Assembly (NCBI RefSeq): GCF_030936135.1
Contig: NW_026777121.1
Coordinates: 1,240,001 to 1,304,000, forward strand
Source of the DNA: Gavia stellata
Taxonomy: Eukaryota > Chordata > Aves > Gaviiformes > Gaviidae
Length of the DNA: 64,000 bases
Direction: 5' to 3'
The notes beneath the pieces are model-generated. The model ran no database searches, was not told the origin of the DNA, and worked only from the letters and a program-made list of their open reading frames with translations. A program made the position numbers and the translations under genes. Below, in pieces: positions 35,621 to 47,932 of this stretch. How positions within the stretch are numbered: position 1 is the first letter of the stretch; every line of letters starts with the position of its first letter.

Positions 35621-37100
35621 CAGATGAGCAGTGCATGTTCTAAGTACAGAGACGTCTCTACTCCATAAACAGCCTCTATTCCCCATACAGGCAGAGCGCC
35701 CCGTACTTACTACCGGTGTGCACCAAGTGTTTGCTCTGCAAAGAGAAAAGCCTCACCTCCCCTGTTTGTGTGCTTCTGTAGGCAGAGCGTGCCTGATGTA
35801 CAGAGACGCTCCCCCTCCACCCCCAGCCTCCCCAGATTTCCTATGCGGGTGGGTGGGCAAGCCCTGCCTCACCTGGCCCGTCTGTGCTCCGTAACCGGCA
35901 TACGGTCTGTGTCCTGACAGGGCAGTGGAGTGTGGTGCTCTCCATGTGTATTCTCCGTACAGCCATTTTTACAGTCTGTCTGGTGAGAGAAAGCTATTGC
36001 CCCACCTCACCCTTCTGTTGGTTTCTGTCCTCTATACAGCCAGCGTACGCTGTATAAGCAGACCAAAAAGCCCTGCCTTGGCAGTATCTAGTCTATGACT
36101 AGACATGCTTTGCCTGCATACAGTCTATCTACAGACAAAATGCAGTCTGTATGTGGAGAGAAAAGCCTCCCTGTCTCTTTTCTGATAGGCAGAGTATAGC
36201 CTGATAGACACTGCATACTGAGCAAGCAAGCCTGGCTTTGCCTGTCCATGCGTAGTGGTGAGGAAGACAGTATGTAGTCTGTATAGCAACAGAAAAGCTT
36301 CCCCTTGTTGCAGGTATGTTGCGTGTACGCAGATGGTTGGTATTCGATGTCGAGGTAGGTGAGGCACTGCTTTTCTATGTACGTGTATTACATTTAGCCC
36401 ATATGGTCTCTGTGCGGACAGAAAAGCCTCTCATCACCTTGTGTGCGTATATTCCATGTATGCGTAAAGTATGTGTATCCATGTGCATGTGTTCCAAGTC
36501 AGGACAGCATACGCTCCACACACAGAGAGAAATGCCCTTCCTCCGTTGGCCTTGAAAATGGCTGTGTTCCATGTAGAGACAGTATTGACTCCACATAAAG
36601 ACATCAACATTCATACTGGACATAAAGCGTAGCTTCCCCTCACCTGTCTGTCTGCTTTGTGCAGTCCGTATGCAACTGACTCATTGTACGTCTATTCCGC
36701 ACGTTCTATGTGTGTGTTCTGTGGAGAGAGTGCATCTACGGAGAGAAAAACATGGTTGTGCTTCCTGTGTCTGTATACTTTTTTTTCTGTGTAGATACTC
36801 TGTCTTCTGAATAGAGAGAGGAAAAAAGCCTCAGTGAGATGAGGTCAGCTGAGGCTTCTCTTCCTGCAGATAGTGTATCATGTCTGTGGATGTTCTGTAT
36901 AGACCGGGCAGGGGGGGTGGGGGGAGTGTGGGTATCTATGTTGACGAAAGACATGTATTTGGATGTATCTCCTCTCCGTATATATTCTGTTTATACTTGC
37001 TGCATGTTTTCTGTGTATATTCTATGCGTATGAAGGTACCTAGATGGTGTCCTAGCTGTGTGTATTTTACATGCAGGCAGAAGTTGCCTCGCTTGGGCAA
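35620..37100 (+). repeat. Degenerate tandem repeat T1, about 100-130 bp unit
   Basis: A core like AGAGAAAAGCCTCNCCT recurs at about 35741, 35983, 36057, 36154, 36286, 36414, 36520, 36625, 36738 and 36811. It is followed by a 'TGTCTGT...GT.TGTATAGTC' type spacer with many gTAcgc/gTAtgt steps. Spacing varies from about 75 to 240 bases, with many near 100-130. Copies are diverged. I recognise no known satellite or transposon. The frames within it are not genes. Confidence 0.7.
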
Positions 37101-38084
37101 TGCAGGACTTGTTCCGTACGTAGAATATATGCAATGTACAGACAATGTAAACGAAATGAAGCAAGCTTTAGCTAAGCAAGGTGAGGCTCTTTTGTTTCCG
37201 TGTAAAACACATCCTGTCTTGTTTATGCCCCGTTCACAGATGCAAAACCCTCAGCCAGACTCTTCTGAGTGTAGGCAGGTAACATACTGTCAAGTTCTAG
37301 TCAAGCTATAGATGGCAAGCAGGGACATAGTCCAAACCCTTTTGTCCATCCGCGGAGGCTCTGCTGTCTGCATGTCTTCTAGCTTCAGCCTGGGGAGCTC
37401 GGCTGAGCCTTCTGCATTGCCACAAACATGGACTTTGTGCTGCTTGGGTAGCAGGTGAACAGCGAGGGCGAGGTGAGAGTGACCAGAGGAGCAGAGAGGT
37501 GTCTCCCAGGTGAACTGGGAGCTCTGCAGGTGGTCATTTGAAGGGGCTGAGGGGAATGTTTTGGGGGCCACCTTGTATCTCAGCGAGAAAGGGCCGCCTG
37601 TGGGTTGCGGGTTTCCTCAAAGGCAGAGAAGTGGGTTGTGCCCCTGTGGAGGTGCCACCTGTGAAGGGTGAAAGCTCTCTAGGAAGCATGAAGAGCAGTT
37701 GGCCACAGAATGGACTAATCCCTGTGCAATAAATAGGAGGGGTCTGGGAAGAGGTGTGGCATTTGTGTCCCCCTCAGGTGCAGTCTGGCTCTGCGCAGGC
37801 AGCCTTTCCATTGTGGAAATGTGTAGCGTGGCTCTCTGGCACAGCAAAACGAGGGAGAAATGAGGAATTTCCCAGGAACCCCTAGGAGATGAAGAATTGG
37901 GATGCATTCAAGGACTTTGAGAGGACTTGCTAGGAATGACTGTCTTTAGGAGATTGGCAGGAACATTGTAGAGTTGTTGGCTAGGAATTTCCGAAAGGGA
38001 ATAAAAATACCTATTCCACTGCTGTTTTCTAGGATTGCCCCCAATCTAGGATTGCCCACACTAGTTTTGAAGCATGGGAGGAGC
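37101..38084. other. Spacer between T1 and satellite S1
   Basis: No element or gene recognised. Confidence 0.4.
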
Positions 38085-41000
38085 ACATCACCATATGGCT
38101 CTGGAGGAGTGCTTTACTGCACCGTGGGGCTTTTCTCGCAGTCCTGCACTGTGTGGCTTTTTTGGAGCTTTCTGTCGGGGGCTTTTTGGGAGCGCTTCAC
38201 CATGGGGCTTTTTGGGAGCGCTCCATCACTTGGGTGTTTTGGAGCTCTGCACCCCGGGGCTTTTTTGGAATGCTTCACCATTTTGTTTTTTTGGAAGCCC
38301 TTCATGGTTTCACTATTTTCTGGAATGCTACAGGACCCGGCATTTCTGGAGTGCATCACCACGCCACCCCAGAGGAGTGCTTCACCATTTGGTTTTTCTG
38401 GGAGTCTGTCACTGTTTGGCTTTTTGGGAGCCCTCTTTGCGGGGCTTTTTTGGTTTGCTTCACCAGTTGGATATTTTGGAGCGCTTAACCCCGGTGCTTT
38501 TTAAGAGTGCTCCATCGCGGGCTTTTTCAGGGTCCTCCCTCGTAGTGGTGTTTGGAGCTCTCCACCCTGGGGCTTTTTGGGAGCAGTCCAACCCGGTGTT
38601 TTTTTGGAGCTCTGCACCCTGTGGCTTGTTTAGAGGGCTTCACCATTTTGTATTTTGGGAACCCTTTACAGTTTTGCTATTATATGCAATAGGACGAGAC
38701 CTGGCATTTTTTGGAGTGCTTCACCGCGCTGTCCTGGAGGACTGCATCACCATTTGTTTTTTTGGGTGTCCTTCACAGTTTGGGGCTTTTTGGATTCCTT
38801 CACAATTTGGGGTTTTTTTGGGGGGAGCCCTGCACACTGGGGCTTTTTTCAAGGGCTTCACCATTTTATTTGTTTTGGGGGGGAGCCCTTTACAGTTCTG
38901 CTATTTTTTGAAATTTTCCCAAACCCGGGATTTTTGGAGTGCTTCACCTCCCTGCGCTGCCCCGGAGGAGTGCATCCCCATTTGGTGTTTTGGGAGCTGT
39001 TCACCATTTGGTATTCTTTTGGGGAGTCCTGCACCCTCTGTGTGTCTGGGGGCTCTGCACCCTGGGGCTTGTTTGGAGTGCTTCACAGTTTTGTTTTTTG
39101 GCGGCCTTTTGCGGTTTTGGTATTTTTTGGAATATTGCAAAACCCAGGATTTCTGAAGGCCTTCACAACGCGGCCCTGGAGGAGTGCCTCACCATTTGGT
39201 TTTTCAGAGCCATTCCCAGTTAGTATTTTCTGGAGGAGTCTTGCAGCGTTTGGTGTTCTTTTGGAGGGAGTAGTGTACCATTTTAAGGTTATTTTGGGGG
39301 AAATTCTGCACAGTTTGGTGGGTTTTTTGGGAGTCCTGCAACCTGGGGCTTTTTTGGAGCTCTCCAAGCTGGCCTTTTTGGAGCTCTGCCCCCTGAGGCT
39401 TGTTTGGAGGACTTGACCATTTTGGGTTTTGGAGCCTTCTATGGTTTTGCTATGTTTTGGAATATTACAAAACCCGGGATGTTTGGAGTGCCTCACCGCG
39501 CCACCCGGCAGGAGTGCCTCACGATTTGTTTTTTGGGAATCATTCACTTATCTTTCTGGGGGAGTCCTGCAGCGTTTGGTGTTTTTCTGGGGGACTCCTG
39601 CACCCTTTGGGGGCAGTTTCTGAACTGTTTGGTGTATTTTGTGGAGTCCTGCACCCTGGGTCTGTTTTGAAGCTCTCCAACCCGGTACTTTTTTGGGACT
39701 CTGCACCATGGGGCTTGTTTGAAGGGTTCACTGTTTTGTTTTCTGGAGCCCTTTAGGGCTTTGCTGGTCTTTGGAACATTACAAAAGCCGGGATTTCTGG
39801 AGTGCCTCAGCCTGCTGCCCCGCAGGAGTGCCTCACCATTTTGGGTTTTGGGAGCTGGTCACCGTTACCTTTTTGGGGGATTCCTGCATCTTTTTTTTGG
39901 TGGGACTCCTGCAGTGTTTGGTATTGTTTTGGGAGCACTCCACCCGGGTGGGTTTTCGGAGCTCTTCACCCTTGGGCATTGTGGAATTATTGCTGGAGGT
40001 GACTTAGAAATTAAATCTATATTTGCATTTTTAGGAAAGGTACAGCACTGAAGAAACTTTTGGGGTGGAGTGTGGTGGTCATGCAAGAGTTCCATCCCGC
40101 AGAAGTTCCCGAGGCAACCTTAGGTGTTGGCAATGCCAGGGGAGCTTGGTGTGCTGGCTCTAAGAGAAACTGTACAGAGGGTGGAGCAGAGTAGAGACAG
40201 CGCGGCCCGGCTCTGTGATAAGACAGGAACTGGAAGGTGCTATGGAACAACAAGATGGAGACTCCCCCTGATAACTAGGATAGGTACCTGGTCAAAGACA
40301 ATGCTATTGTACAAAGATACAATAACCTATTTAGTGCGTGTAATGGTGTGTAGCGGAGTGCCTGGGAATGGGCCGACAGTCTCTCACCTTTTGACAAAAT
40401 ACTCATTATAATCTCATTGTAATACTAAAAAACACACCTCCATCCCAAAGCTACCCACCTCCAAGGTGCGACCACCCCTCACTGAGCCTGCGCTCTGAAT
40501 TTTTCTTGGTCTCTACCTTTAAAAGCAAAGCGAGAAACTTTTACACCAATTACAACAAAGACAAATATGACTAGAGTCACTCAAGCTCCACCTGTAAAGT
40601 AAGAATAGTATAAAAGCTTAAGAGAGGAGGGATGTTAGGGAAGATACCATTGCAGACCTGCTCTAACATCTGGGATCAGTCGACGGGCTGAACCTCTCTT
40701 CCCCCCCAGAGGGATGCCTTTGAGTAAGATTTGGACACTTGGCTATACCAAGTGTGTCCCCCCCCCCGGGAGATTTGGCAACCTCTGTAGAGTTGTTTTG
40801 TGATTTAATGCGCTTGTAGCCGGCTATAATTCTCATATTAACACTTGGATATCCCACGTGTTTCCCCGGGAGATTGATAGAGTTGTTTTGTGATCTAGCG
40901 TGCTTGTAGCCAGGCTGTATAACTCATATTCATACTATTTGTACCACCTTTGTGGGCAGTAGTTCTATCACTGGCAATCCAAAAGAACTTGTGTATCTGT

Positions 41001-42036
41001 CACTTTAATAAACTACACTATTTGTTAACCTAGCCGTAAGAGTTCTCATTGAACGCAGTTAAATTCCTTAAGGGTGGCCGTGCTAGTTCATGCAACGTGG
41101 CTAGACTGAAAGCGTATGGAGTTACAAGTGCATCCGTAATCGTTAAGATTATATCTATCTATCTATATATGAGTGTGTGTATATATGTTTATATAGAACA
41201 CGATCGGACTTGTAATACAGGAAATGGGTATCACTCAGAATCTAAGCCTAGCCGCCCCCAGCCCCTCTGATATCTGAGGACAAGCTGGAACGCACGGGGG
41301 TTTATTTTCTGCCAAATTGCTCAGTCCTTTTAACGTGACAGGCATGTTTTCAGTGGTTCACCATTTTGTTTTTTGGAGCCCTTTATGGCTTTGCTATTTT
41401 GGGGAATATTACAAAACGGGGGATTCTTGGAGTGCTTCACTGTTCCACCCCAGAGGAGGGCAAAACGTTTATTTTTTGTTTTCCTGGTAAGTCTTGCACC
41501 ATGTAGGGTTTTTTTTGGGGGGGACTCCTGCACCATTTGTGTGTTTTTCTGGGGAGTTCTGCATCATTTGGGTTTTTTGGGAGTCTCCATACCGGCACTT
41601 TTTTTGAGCTCTGCACCCTGGGGCTTGTTTGGAGGGCTTCACCATTTTGTGTTTTGGAGGCCTTCATGGTTTTGCTATGTTTTGGAATATTACAAAACGC
41701 GGGATTTTTTGAGGCCTTCATGTCACTGCTCCGGGGCAGTGCAGCACCATTTGGATTTTTGGGAGCCGTTCACCACTAATTTTTTGGGGGGGAGTCCTGC
41801 ACCGTTGGGTGTTTTTTTGCGGGAGTCCTGCACTGTTGGGTGTTTTTTTGGGGGGAGTCCTGCACCGTTTGGTGGTGTTTTGGAAGGCGTCTCTGCACCA
41901 TTTGGGTTTTTTGAGGGGGAGGTTCTGCAGTGTGTGTTTGGTATTTTCGGGAGTCCGGCATCCTGGGCCTTGTTTGGAGCTCTGCAGCCTGGTACTTTTT
42001 TGGAAATGAGCACCCTGGGGCTTGCTGGAGGGCTTC
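38085..42036 (+). repeat. Higher-order G/T-rich satellite S1, interrupted by a solo LTR (39980-41340)
   Basis: Short modules of about 30-45 bp, such as TTTTTTGGAGCTCTGCACC and CTTGTTTGGAGGGCTTCACC, repeat in a fixed succession. A marker module (CTTTGCTATTTTGGAATATT then ACAAAACCCGGGAT) recurs at about 38293, 38660, 38885, 39103, 39427 and 39748, and again at 41380 and 41663. Super-unit spacing is about 218-367 bp. Frames up to 360 codons exist (38074-39156) but read as repeated F/W/G/H-rich strings in several frames, so they follow from composition. The same satellite is in the right arm at 61016-62000, inverted. Confidence 0.9.
39980..41340 (+). mobile_element. Solo LTR L1 in satellite S1, with GGCAT target duplication
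   Basis: Begins TGTGGAATTATTGCTGG and ends TTAACGTGACA, 1361 bp. The five bases on each side (39975-39979 and 41341-41345) are both GGCAT, and satellite modules continue on both sides. It contains an AATAAA at about 41009. A bounded insertion into the satellite is certain. The reverse copy at 62001-62444 sits at the same satellite position, flanked by the complementary ATGCC. Confidence 0.93.
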
Positions 42037-42140
42037 ACGATCTTTAATATGACTAAGTACCAGGTGCATTTGTTATGAAGTATCATTTTATTAATAGTAG
42101 TATTATTTATCATTTTATACATCTCTTTCCAATAACACAA
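42037..42140. repeat. LTR fragment between satellite and ERV D
   Basis: TAATATGACTAAGTACCAGG and the following CATTTGTTATGAAGTATCAT match 48421-48470 in the LTR at 47966-48526, so it is a short fragment of that LTR family. Its mirror copy is at about 60935-61013. Confidence 0.6.
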
Positions 42141-42235
42141 GCCCAGCAACGCCTTTTAGATGTCCTGTTTTCAGAGGTTAAAGCCATCACTAAATGACCT
42201 CGACTTACCAATTTACACTCCTCCTGCCAGTCAGT

Positions 42236-42547
42236 TCACTGTCTCAAGGAAAAGAACAAATCCACATAAGGTACCTCATTCCATTGGCCTTCCCTCCTAC
42301 AGGACAACATCAATTGCAAAATAGTATTATAATTTAAAGTCCCATTAGTTGGCCATTTCTCTTGATCTTCTAAAACATACAAAGGCCACCAATTATTACA
42401 ATACTCAATCCTTTGACTTTTACGCAAATCATCATGCAACTCATTCCAGTGTGTCAATAAACCTCCCAAGGGTGACGTCTTTGGTATCTTCCCATCAATG
42501 GCTAAATTCCCCGCACTCTTACTCTTGAACAATTTTGTTAATGCCAT
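42236..42547 (-). pseudogene. ERV D gag N-terminus (left arm)
   Basis: A 103-codon frame starting MALTKLFKSKSAGN. It contains LGGLLTHWNELHDDLRKSQR, the type of helical matrix sequence found in class I Gag. The start lies about 350 bases after the primer site, as expected. The frame ends with FFSLRQ and the rest of gag is missing; satellite sequence follows within 200 bases. The same frame is intact in the right arm with three residue changes. Confidence 0.7.
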
Positions 42548-42900
42548 TATGTTTATTATTCTTATATCATTATATTATCAAAGACCAAATTAGCAAATGC
42601 AAATGCCAATTGTCTCAAATACACAAATGTCCAACCCAGCAATAGCTTTCGCTTATGACTTGCGGGCAGATGCCTAGGCTTCCAATGCAAACGGGTACCC
42701 TCAAAGCCCCAACCCTGCGAAGCTTTCGCTGCGCCTTACGGGCAGGCTATCCAAAGAAATTCCAAAGAAGAAGTGCCTTACCCTTTTCCAGGGTGTTGTG
42801 AGGAGCTCGTATGGGTCAAGAGCGATGGTCCTTGCCGAGAATCCCTCGGTGCCGGCTGGAGTCTGATCGGCACTCGATCCCTTCCAGTCTCACTCGCAAG

Positions 42901-42918
42901 GTCCCATCTGGGTCGCCA
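42901..42918 (-). other. Primer binding site of ERV D, tRNA-Arg type (left arm)
   Basis: In sense TGGCGACCCAGATGGGAC. It matches the complement of the 3' end of a vertebrate tRNA-Arg (CCG isoacceptor). The right arm has one C-to-T change at a CpG. Confidence 0.82.
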
Positions 42919-42929
42919 AAACTCTTCCC

Positions 42930-43842
42930 CTAAGTCGGCAAAACCAAGAACTTTCTAAGACTGAATTTGAAGTTTAGAAAGCAGGCACTTCTTTATTGCA
43001 GCGCTGGACGCACAGGGAATCACTCCGCTTAGTGTGCGTGCCGAGTTACTCCGCTACAAAAGTTATATACAATCAAAGTATATTTGATTCATCGTATTTC
43101 CAAGAAACAATTAGCATATCCGTAGGATTTCCAAGAACTCATTAACATATGTAAATGTCCATAACGCATGTGCCTTCAGGTACACTGGTGGTCGCCCAAA
43201 GCCCTCTGGTGGTCATCCATAGACTCCCTCATTGTGTCCGCTAGTTGAACCCAATCTTTGCGCATGCTCAGCTCAGTTGCAAAATTCCATTCCCCTTTAA
43301 TCTTGGAACCTCCAGAAGAATTTCTCGGTTTACTAACCAGGCCTACAACTTACCCTTCTCTTGACAGGAATATCCTCCTTATCGACAAAGCTACATTGTT
43401 TAATCATTAGTTCATAATCAAATCATAGATAAAGCATACCTAGTTACCATTACACAAATTATTTCTCACAAAATATAGCACGGTTTTTAACTTTTGTGGA
43501 TTAGTCTCTTGATTATACAATTCGATCAATATCCATACCCAAGATAATCAATGGTTATTTCTCTTAATATCCATTGATTGGCATTCTTGATATTCCAATC
43601 AAGATGGGAAGGGTAAAGGGATTTCCAAGCAGCACCACTGGGTGCGTACCAGATCCCCATAGTTACGGGACTCAAACAAAACTTCTCTATTCGATTCTTC
43701 ATTGTTCCATCTCGTTGTGATTAGTTTCTTAATACAAAACAGTGACTCCCTGGTGAGGGTTCCTATGGTTACGAGTCTCAAGACACACCAATATTCTAAC
43801 ATTCTATTTCTACTTACAACTAAATGCAGTGATTTTACAACA
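42930..43842 (-). repeat. 5' LTR of ERV D (left arm)
   Basis: In sense it starts TGTTGTAAAATCACTGC at 43842 and its R region has CTGCAATAAAGAAGTGCCTG. A TATA-like TATATAA lies about 70 bases upstream of that. The U5 end differs from ERV C, and its exact edge near 42930 is uncertain. Followed by the tRNA-Arg primer site. Confidence 0.82.
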
Positions 43843-44413
43843 GCCCACCTGAAACTGAAGTCCAGTTCTGGACCCGTTCTGTGCAGAGTTATAGGATGAG
43901 TCATTTTCTTGTAGGTGAAGTGGATCCAGATGTGTATCTTGTGTCACCTAACTGTTCAGGGCACAGATTTCTTGTAAATCTCAGCTACTAAGGTCACCTT
44001 CTCTGTCAGTGCTGGAATAAGAATTTTAAGTAAGATGGATTGATACCTGCGTGCTGGTGGATTTTTCTTTGGGAGATCGCAAATGGCCTTCGGCTTTAGG
44101 GTCCAATTTAACCATGACTCCAAATGAGAAATAGAAATACCTTTTTTATTTCCCCCCCCTTGACCAGCTGCAAGGTTTTGAAGTGAATTGGCCCCTGTAT
44201 TCCTTGTAATCAGAGTAATGCCTGGGGCTCTGCTGGTGGGGTATGTGGGTGTTGAGAGCTCAGCTGTGCCTGTGATTGCTGCTGCTGCTGTGGTTCCTGG
44301 ATTCACACATGGATGAAATCTGAACACAGTCTCTGTTAACAGCTGTTCTCAATCTGTAGGGAAATCAAATGCTGAGACTGAACTACTTAACCTGAACCTG
44401 CTTTTTCTTGCAG
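43843..44413. other. Unassigned segment between ERV D LTR and exon-like segment
   Basis: No gene recognised. A minus-strand frame (43956-44327) begins MFRFHPCVNPG and includes a G-rich tract; it is partly open in both arms. It has no recognisable motif. Confidence 0.4.
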
Positions 44414-44654
44414 GGAAGATGCTGCATGAGATGAAAAGCCTTGTCCTCGAGGAGCCAAAGTGTTGGCTGGATGTTATCTCTGTTTGGAGAAAGCTTCATG
44501 GGCCTGAGGGGCAAAAAGACAATGTCTCTCAAGAAAACCCATCGCTTCTCAAGAGCAAATCAGAAGAAGAGACAAATATTGCAAGCGACAGGCAGAAACC
44601 CAAACAAATGAGAGAGACCGTGTCTGAGCAACGTCAGACGGAAGCTGGAGAGAG
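44414..44654 (+). other. Exon-like segment of unknown gene (left arm)
   Basis: A strong acceptor (CTTTTTCTTGCAG) precedes, and a GAGAG/GTGTGT donor follows, an open stretch of 241 bases. It reads MLHEMKSLVLEEPKCWLDV, then WRKLHGPEGQK, then a polar Glu/Lys/Gln/Ser-rich region. This composition looks like a real protein end or linker. No family is recognised. The mirror copy is 58408-58648. It is stranded inside rearranged ERV sequence with no neighbouring exon. Confidence 0.45.
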
Positions 44655-45066
44655 GTGTGTGGTACTAGAGAGGCAGAGATCACGTTCCTGCCACCCTCTT
44701 CCTCGCGTGCAGACTCTCACCGGACTTTCCCTTTATTTTCTTCAGACTAGGCAGCCCCCAGCGCTTCAGGCCCGGGGGTGGCTGTGGGGCCACCGGCCCT
44801 GCAGCAGAGATGCTCGCCTGTGGGGGGGAGCTGCTGGCTCCCAGTGTTGTCCCAGCAGTTGGGTTCTTTACCCGGTGTGCAAGAGGCCGATACACACACA
44901 GAGTCGAGTTTATTTCATGTTTGCGCAGAGATGGGTGCTAGGTGGTAACTCCACAAGGCTAGCACCCCTCGGTAAACACACGGTTCAGCATTTCTACGTT
45001 CCGAGCAACAGTTACCAGTATTTTTTACAGTTGAGCTTAGTTGCCCTCGTTCCCATTGCCTCTTAG
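44655..45066 (+). other. Continuation of open frame and possible ERV E LTR remnant (left arm)
   Basis: The frame from 44419 stays open to 45066. On the minus strand it contains CAUGAAATAAACTCG-like sequence (an AATAAA at about 44910) following a Thr/Pro-rich tail, which could be the R region of a truncated LTR belonging to ERV E. No LTR ends were found. Confidence 0.35.
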
Positions 45067-45345
45067 GTGCCTCGTCTTCACTTGAAGTCACAGGATCCTC
45101 TCTTTTTCCTGCGCATATCCTGTGAGGAAGGGGCTTTTTTCTTTCCTGAGTTGTGGTTATCATTAGCGGTGAGGATCGTGACATTACAGCCCGAACGATT
45201 ATACTCTCGATACATCCCAAAACGATCCAAACTACTACAATCAGTATTAGAAACACAATCAGAGTTTGAACTAAGCTCTGTAACCAACCTATTAAGGAGA
45301 ACCCCATCCCGTGAAGTATTTTATTTAACCATCTCACTTTCCCTA
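45067..45345 (-). pseudogene. ERV E env transmembrane tail (left arm)
   Basis: A minus-strand frame starting MRWLNKILHGMGFSLIGWLQ continues with a strong membrane segment (LIVFLILIVVVWIVLG) and a charged cytoplasmic tail. It is clearly related to the transmembrane subunit of provirus B, which has WLNKLLHGLGFSLSGWLAS. Only this C-terminal part remains. It directly follows integrase sequence. Confidence 0.8.
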
Positions 45346-45735
45346 CTGTTCCTCATTAAAGCAATTGGTAAAGCATCCACCCATGGAAGTCGAGTTTCTC
45401 GGCATAATTTTGAGATGTGCCTTTTAAGAGTCTGGCTCATTTTATTCTTTCCTTTCCCACTAGGCTGTGGCCTCCATGGGGTATGTAAATCCCATTAAAA
45501 TTGGAGAAATTTTGACACTCCCTGGACCACCTCTGAAACAAAATGAGGCCCATTGTAAGAAGACAGCGCTTCAGGAATCCCAAATCTAGGGATTATTTCC
45601 TTTAATAGAATGCTTTAACAAGCTCTCTAGCCCGATTGGTGTGGCAAGGGAAAGCATTGGGCCATTCTGAAAATGTATCTACTAACACTAGTAGCTATTT
45701 CTATTGTCTATATTTTGGTAACTCAGAGAAATCTA
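45346..45735 (-). pseudogene. ERV E integrase fragment (left arm)
   Basis: Minus-strand sequence across two frames reads SELPKYRQ, a LVLVDTFSEWPNAFPC-like core and, later, MNQTLKRHISK. These are the central parts of a class I integrase. Stops and a frameshift interrupt it. It then joins env transmembrane sequence without the rest of env, so an internal deletion occurred. The deletion edge resembles, but is not the same as, that in ERV C. Confidence 0.75.
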
Positions 45736-46270
<535 letters not shown>

Positions 46271-47488
46271 TTTCACAGCAAACCATGCTTCAGTCCCTTT
46301 CAGTCTCCCGTGCAAGGCAAGGACTTCCATGCCCGGCACCTGCAAAACAAGGCTGCAGGCGGTCAAGTAGGTCACAAAGGGAAAGAGCCACTCAAAAGGG
46401 CTGAAAGCGTGCCTGGTCAGAGAGGAGGGTGCTCAGAGCCACCATGGGGTGGAGAAGACTGGCACGTTGAAGTTAGAACAGGGAGAGGAAAAAATGATGG
46501 GACATGCAGCCAACTTTGGGGGTAGGCATTAAGGCACACAGGCTGATGCCTAGGGCCTGGCGTAAGCCTTAGCTCCCTGAACAGCCTGTGGGAAACGCCT
46601 GAGCGTGACAAGAGAAATTGCTGAGCAGAGCAAACAGACTGAGAAGCTGACAGCAGTTACAGGGCCATGAGGAAGAGCCAGATTTCACGGGTAGTTGAGG
46701 GGGCTTGATGGGAGAGATGCTACACTTCACAGGTAGTTGAACAAAGAGTTGGCGTCATCCTGGGGAGAGGGATCTGCCAGGGACAGCAGTGCCCAGGAAA
46801 CCGCATCAGTAATGCCATGGAAGTCCAGGGTGACCTAGCTAAGAGCACCTGCAACACCAAATCTGTTTACAGACGTAGCAAACCTGGGAGCAAGGGGAGG
46901 AAAAATAACGGGGGGTAGGTCCCTTGCTTGGGAGCAGCCAAGGGCAGAGAAAGAGAGGAGTTGAGGAAGATGAGGGGGATGTATAAGCATGGAAAATGGA
47001 GAGAAGACGGGGATGAAGGAGCTAGTCACACATAAGCCAACCGCTGGTTGATTTGCTTGTTTGCCTGAGCCCTGCACCTAATCCCCGCCGTCTGTCCTAC
47101 CTTCTTTCTGAGAGCGCTCCCAAATCCTTTTCTGTGTGGCCCCACTCTGTACCGGGTGGGGAGGTGGGTCCCGAGGCCTGCCTGCTAGCAATGGCAGAAG
47201 GGAACACAGGTCCTAGGGACCCAGCAGCTGGAGACACCGAGTGTCGAGGGCCAGCTACTGGTGGGAGCGCTGTGTGCGTGTGCAATTCACTTGGGAACTT
47301 GAAGCTGCACTAGTTCACGAGCAAGAGGAGATACAGCTCTGGAAAGACCCAAGGTCTGTGCCGATTACAGGGTAAGCAGTGTGACAGCTAGCCACGGATT
47401 TTAATTGAACTTCATTCCCGTGCTAATATTTAAGGGATCCATGAACATTCTGTGCTTGCGAATCTGGGCAGTGATGTGTGTGTATGTT
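46271..47488. other. Acrosin downstream flank (left arm)
   Basis: Single-copy-looking sequence shared by both arms. It lies just beyond an acrosin terminal exon, so I infer it is the original downstream flank of that gene. Its composition is G/A-rich with short frames of no recognisable character. Confidence 0.5.
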
Positions 47489-47932
47489 TGTCACGTTAAA
47501 GCTTCCAGCTTGTCCTCAGATATCAGAGGGGCTGGGGGCAGCTAGGCTTAGATTCTGAGTGATGCCCAATTTCCTCTATTACAAGACCGATCGTGTTCAA
47601 AATATATATATACACAGACACACATATATATATAATGCCAACAATTACAGATGCACTTGTAACTCCATACACTTTCAGTCTAACCACGTTGCCTGAACTA
47701 TCACGGCTACCCTTAAGGAATTTGGTTGTGTGTAATGAGAACTCTTATGGCTAGATTAATGAATAGTGTAGTGTATTAAAGGAACAGATGCAGAAGCTCT
47801 TTTGGATTGCCGGTGATAGAACTACTGCCCACAAAGGTGGTACAAATAGCAAGAATATGAGTAATAATAGCCTGGATACAAATGCGTTAGATCACAAAGG
47901 TTTCTAAATCTCCCGGGGAAACACTGGATCAA
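47489..47932 (-). repeat. LTR fragment, L1 family, minus strand
   Basis: Starts TGTCACGTTAAAG, the reverse complement of the L1 family 3' end. It contains the same R/U5 sequence as L1 and as the LTR at 54395-55512, but with many more differences than the rest of the arm, and an AT-repeat not present there. It is cut at about 47932. It forms the inner boundary of the left arm. Confidence 0.85.

Noticed and set aside
38074-39156. A 360-codon Phe/Trp-rich frame in satellite S1
   Set aside because: Other frames and the opposite strand are also open, the protein is simple repetition of the modules, and there is no start context or homologue in sight.
41150-41200. AT/GT-rich microsatellite that might be a CRISPR-like or regulatory array
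   Set aside because: It is a simple dinucleotide and tetranucleotide run (TATC, TGTA) within an LTR, without spacer structure, and the setting is a vertebrate genome.
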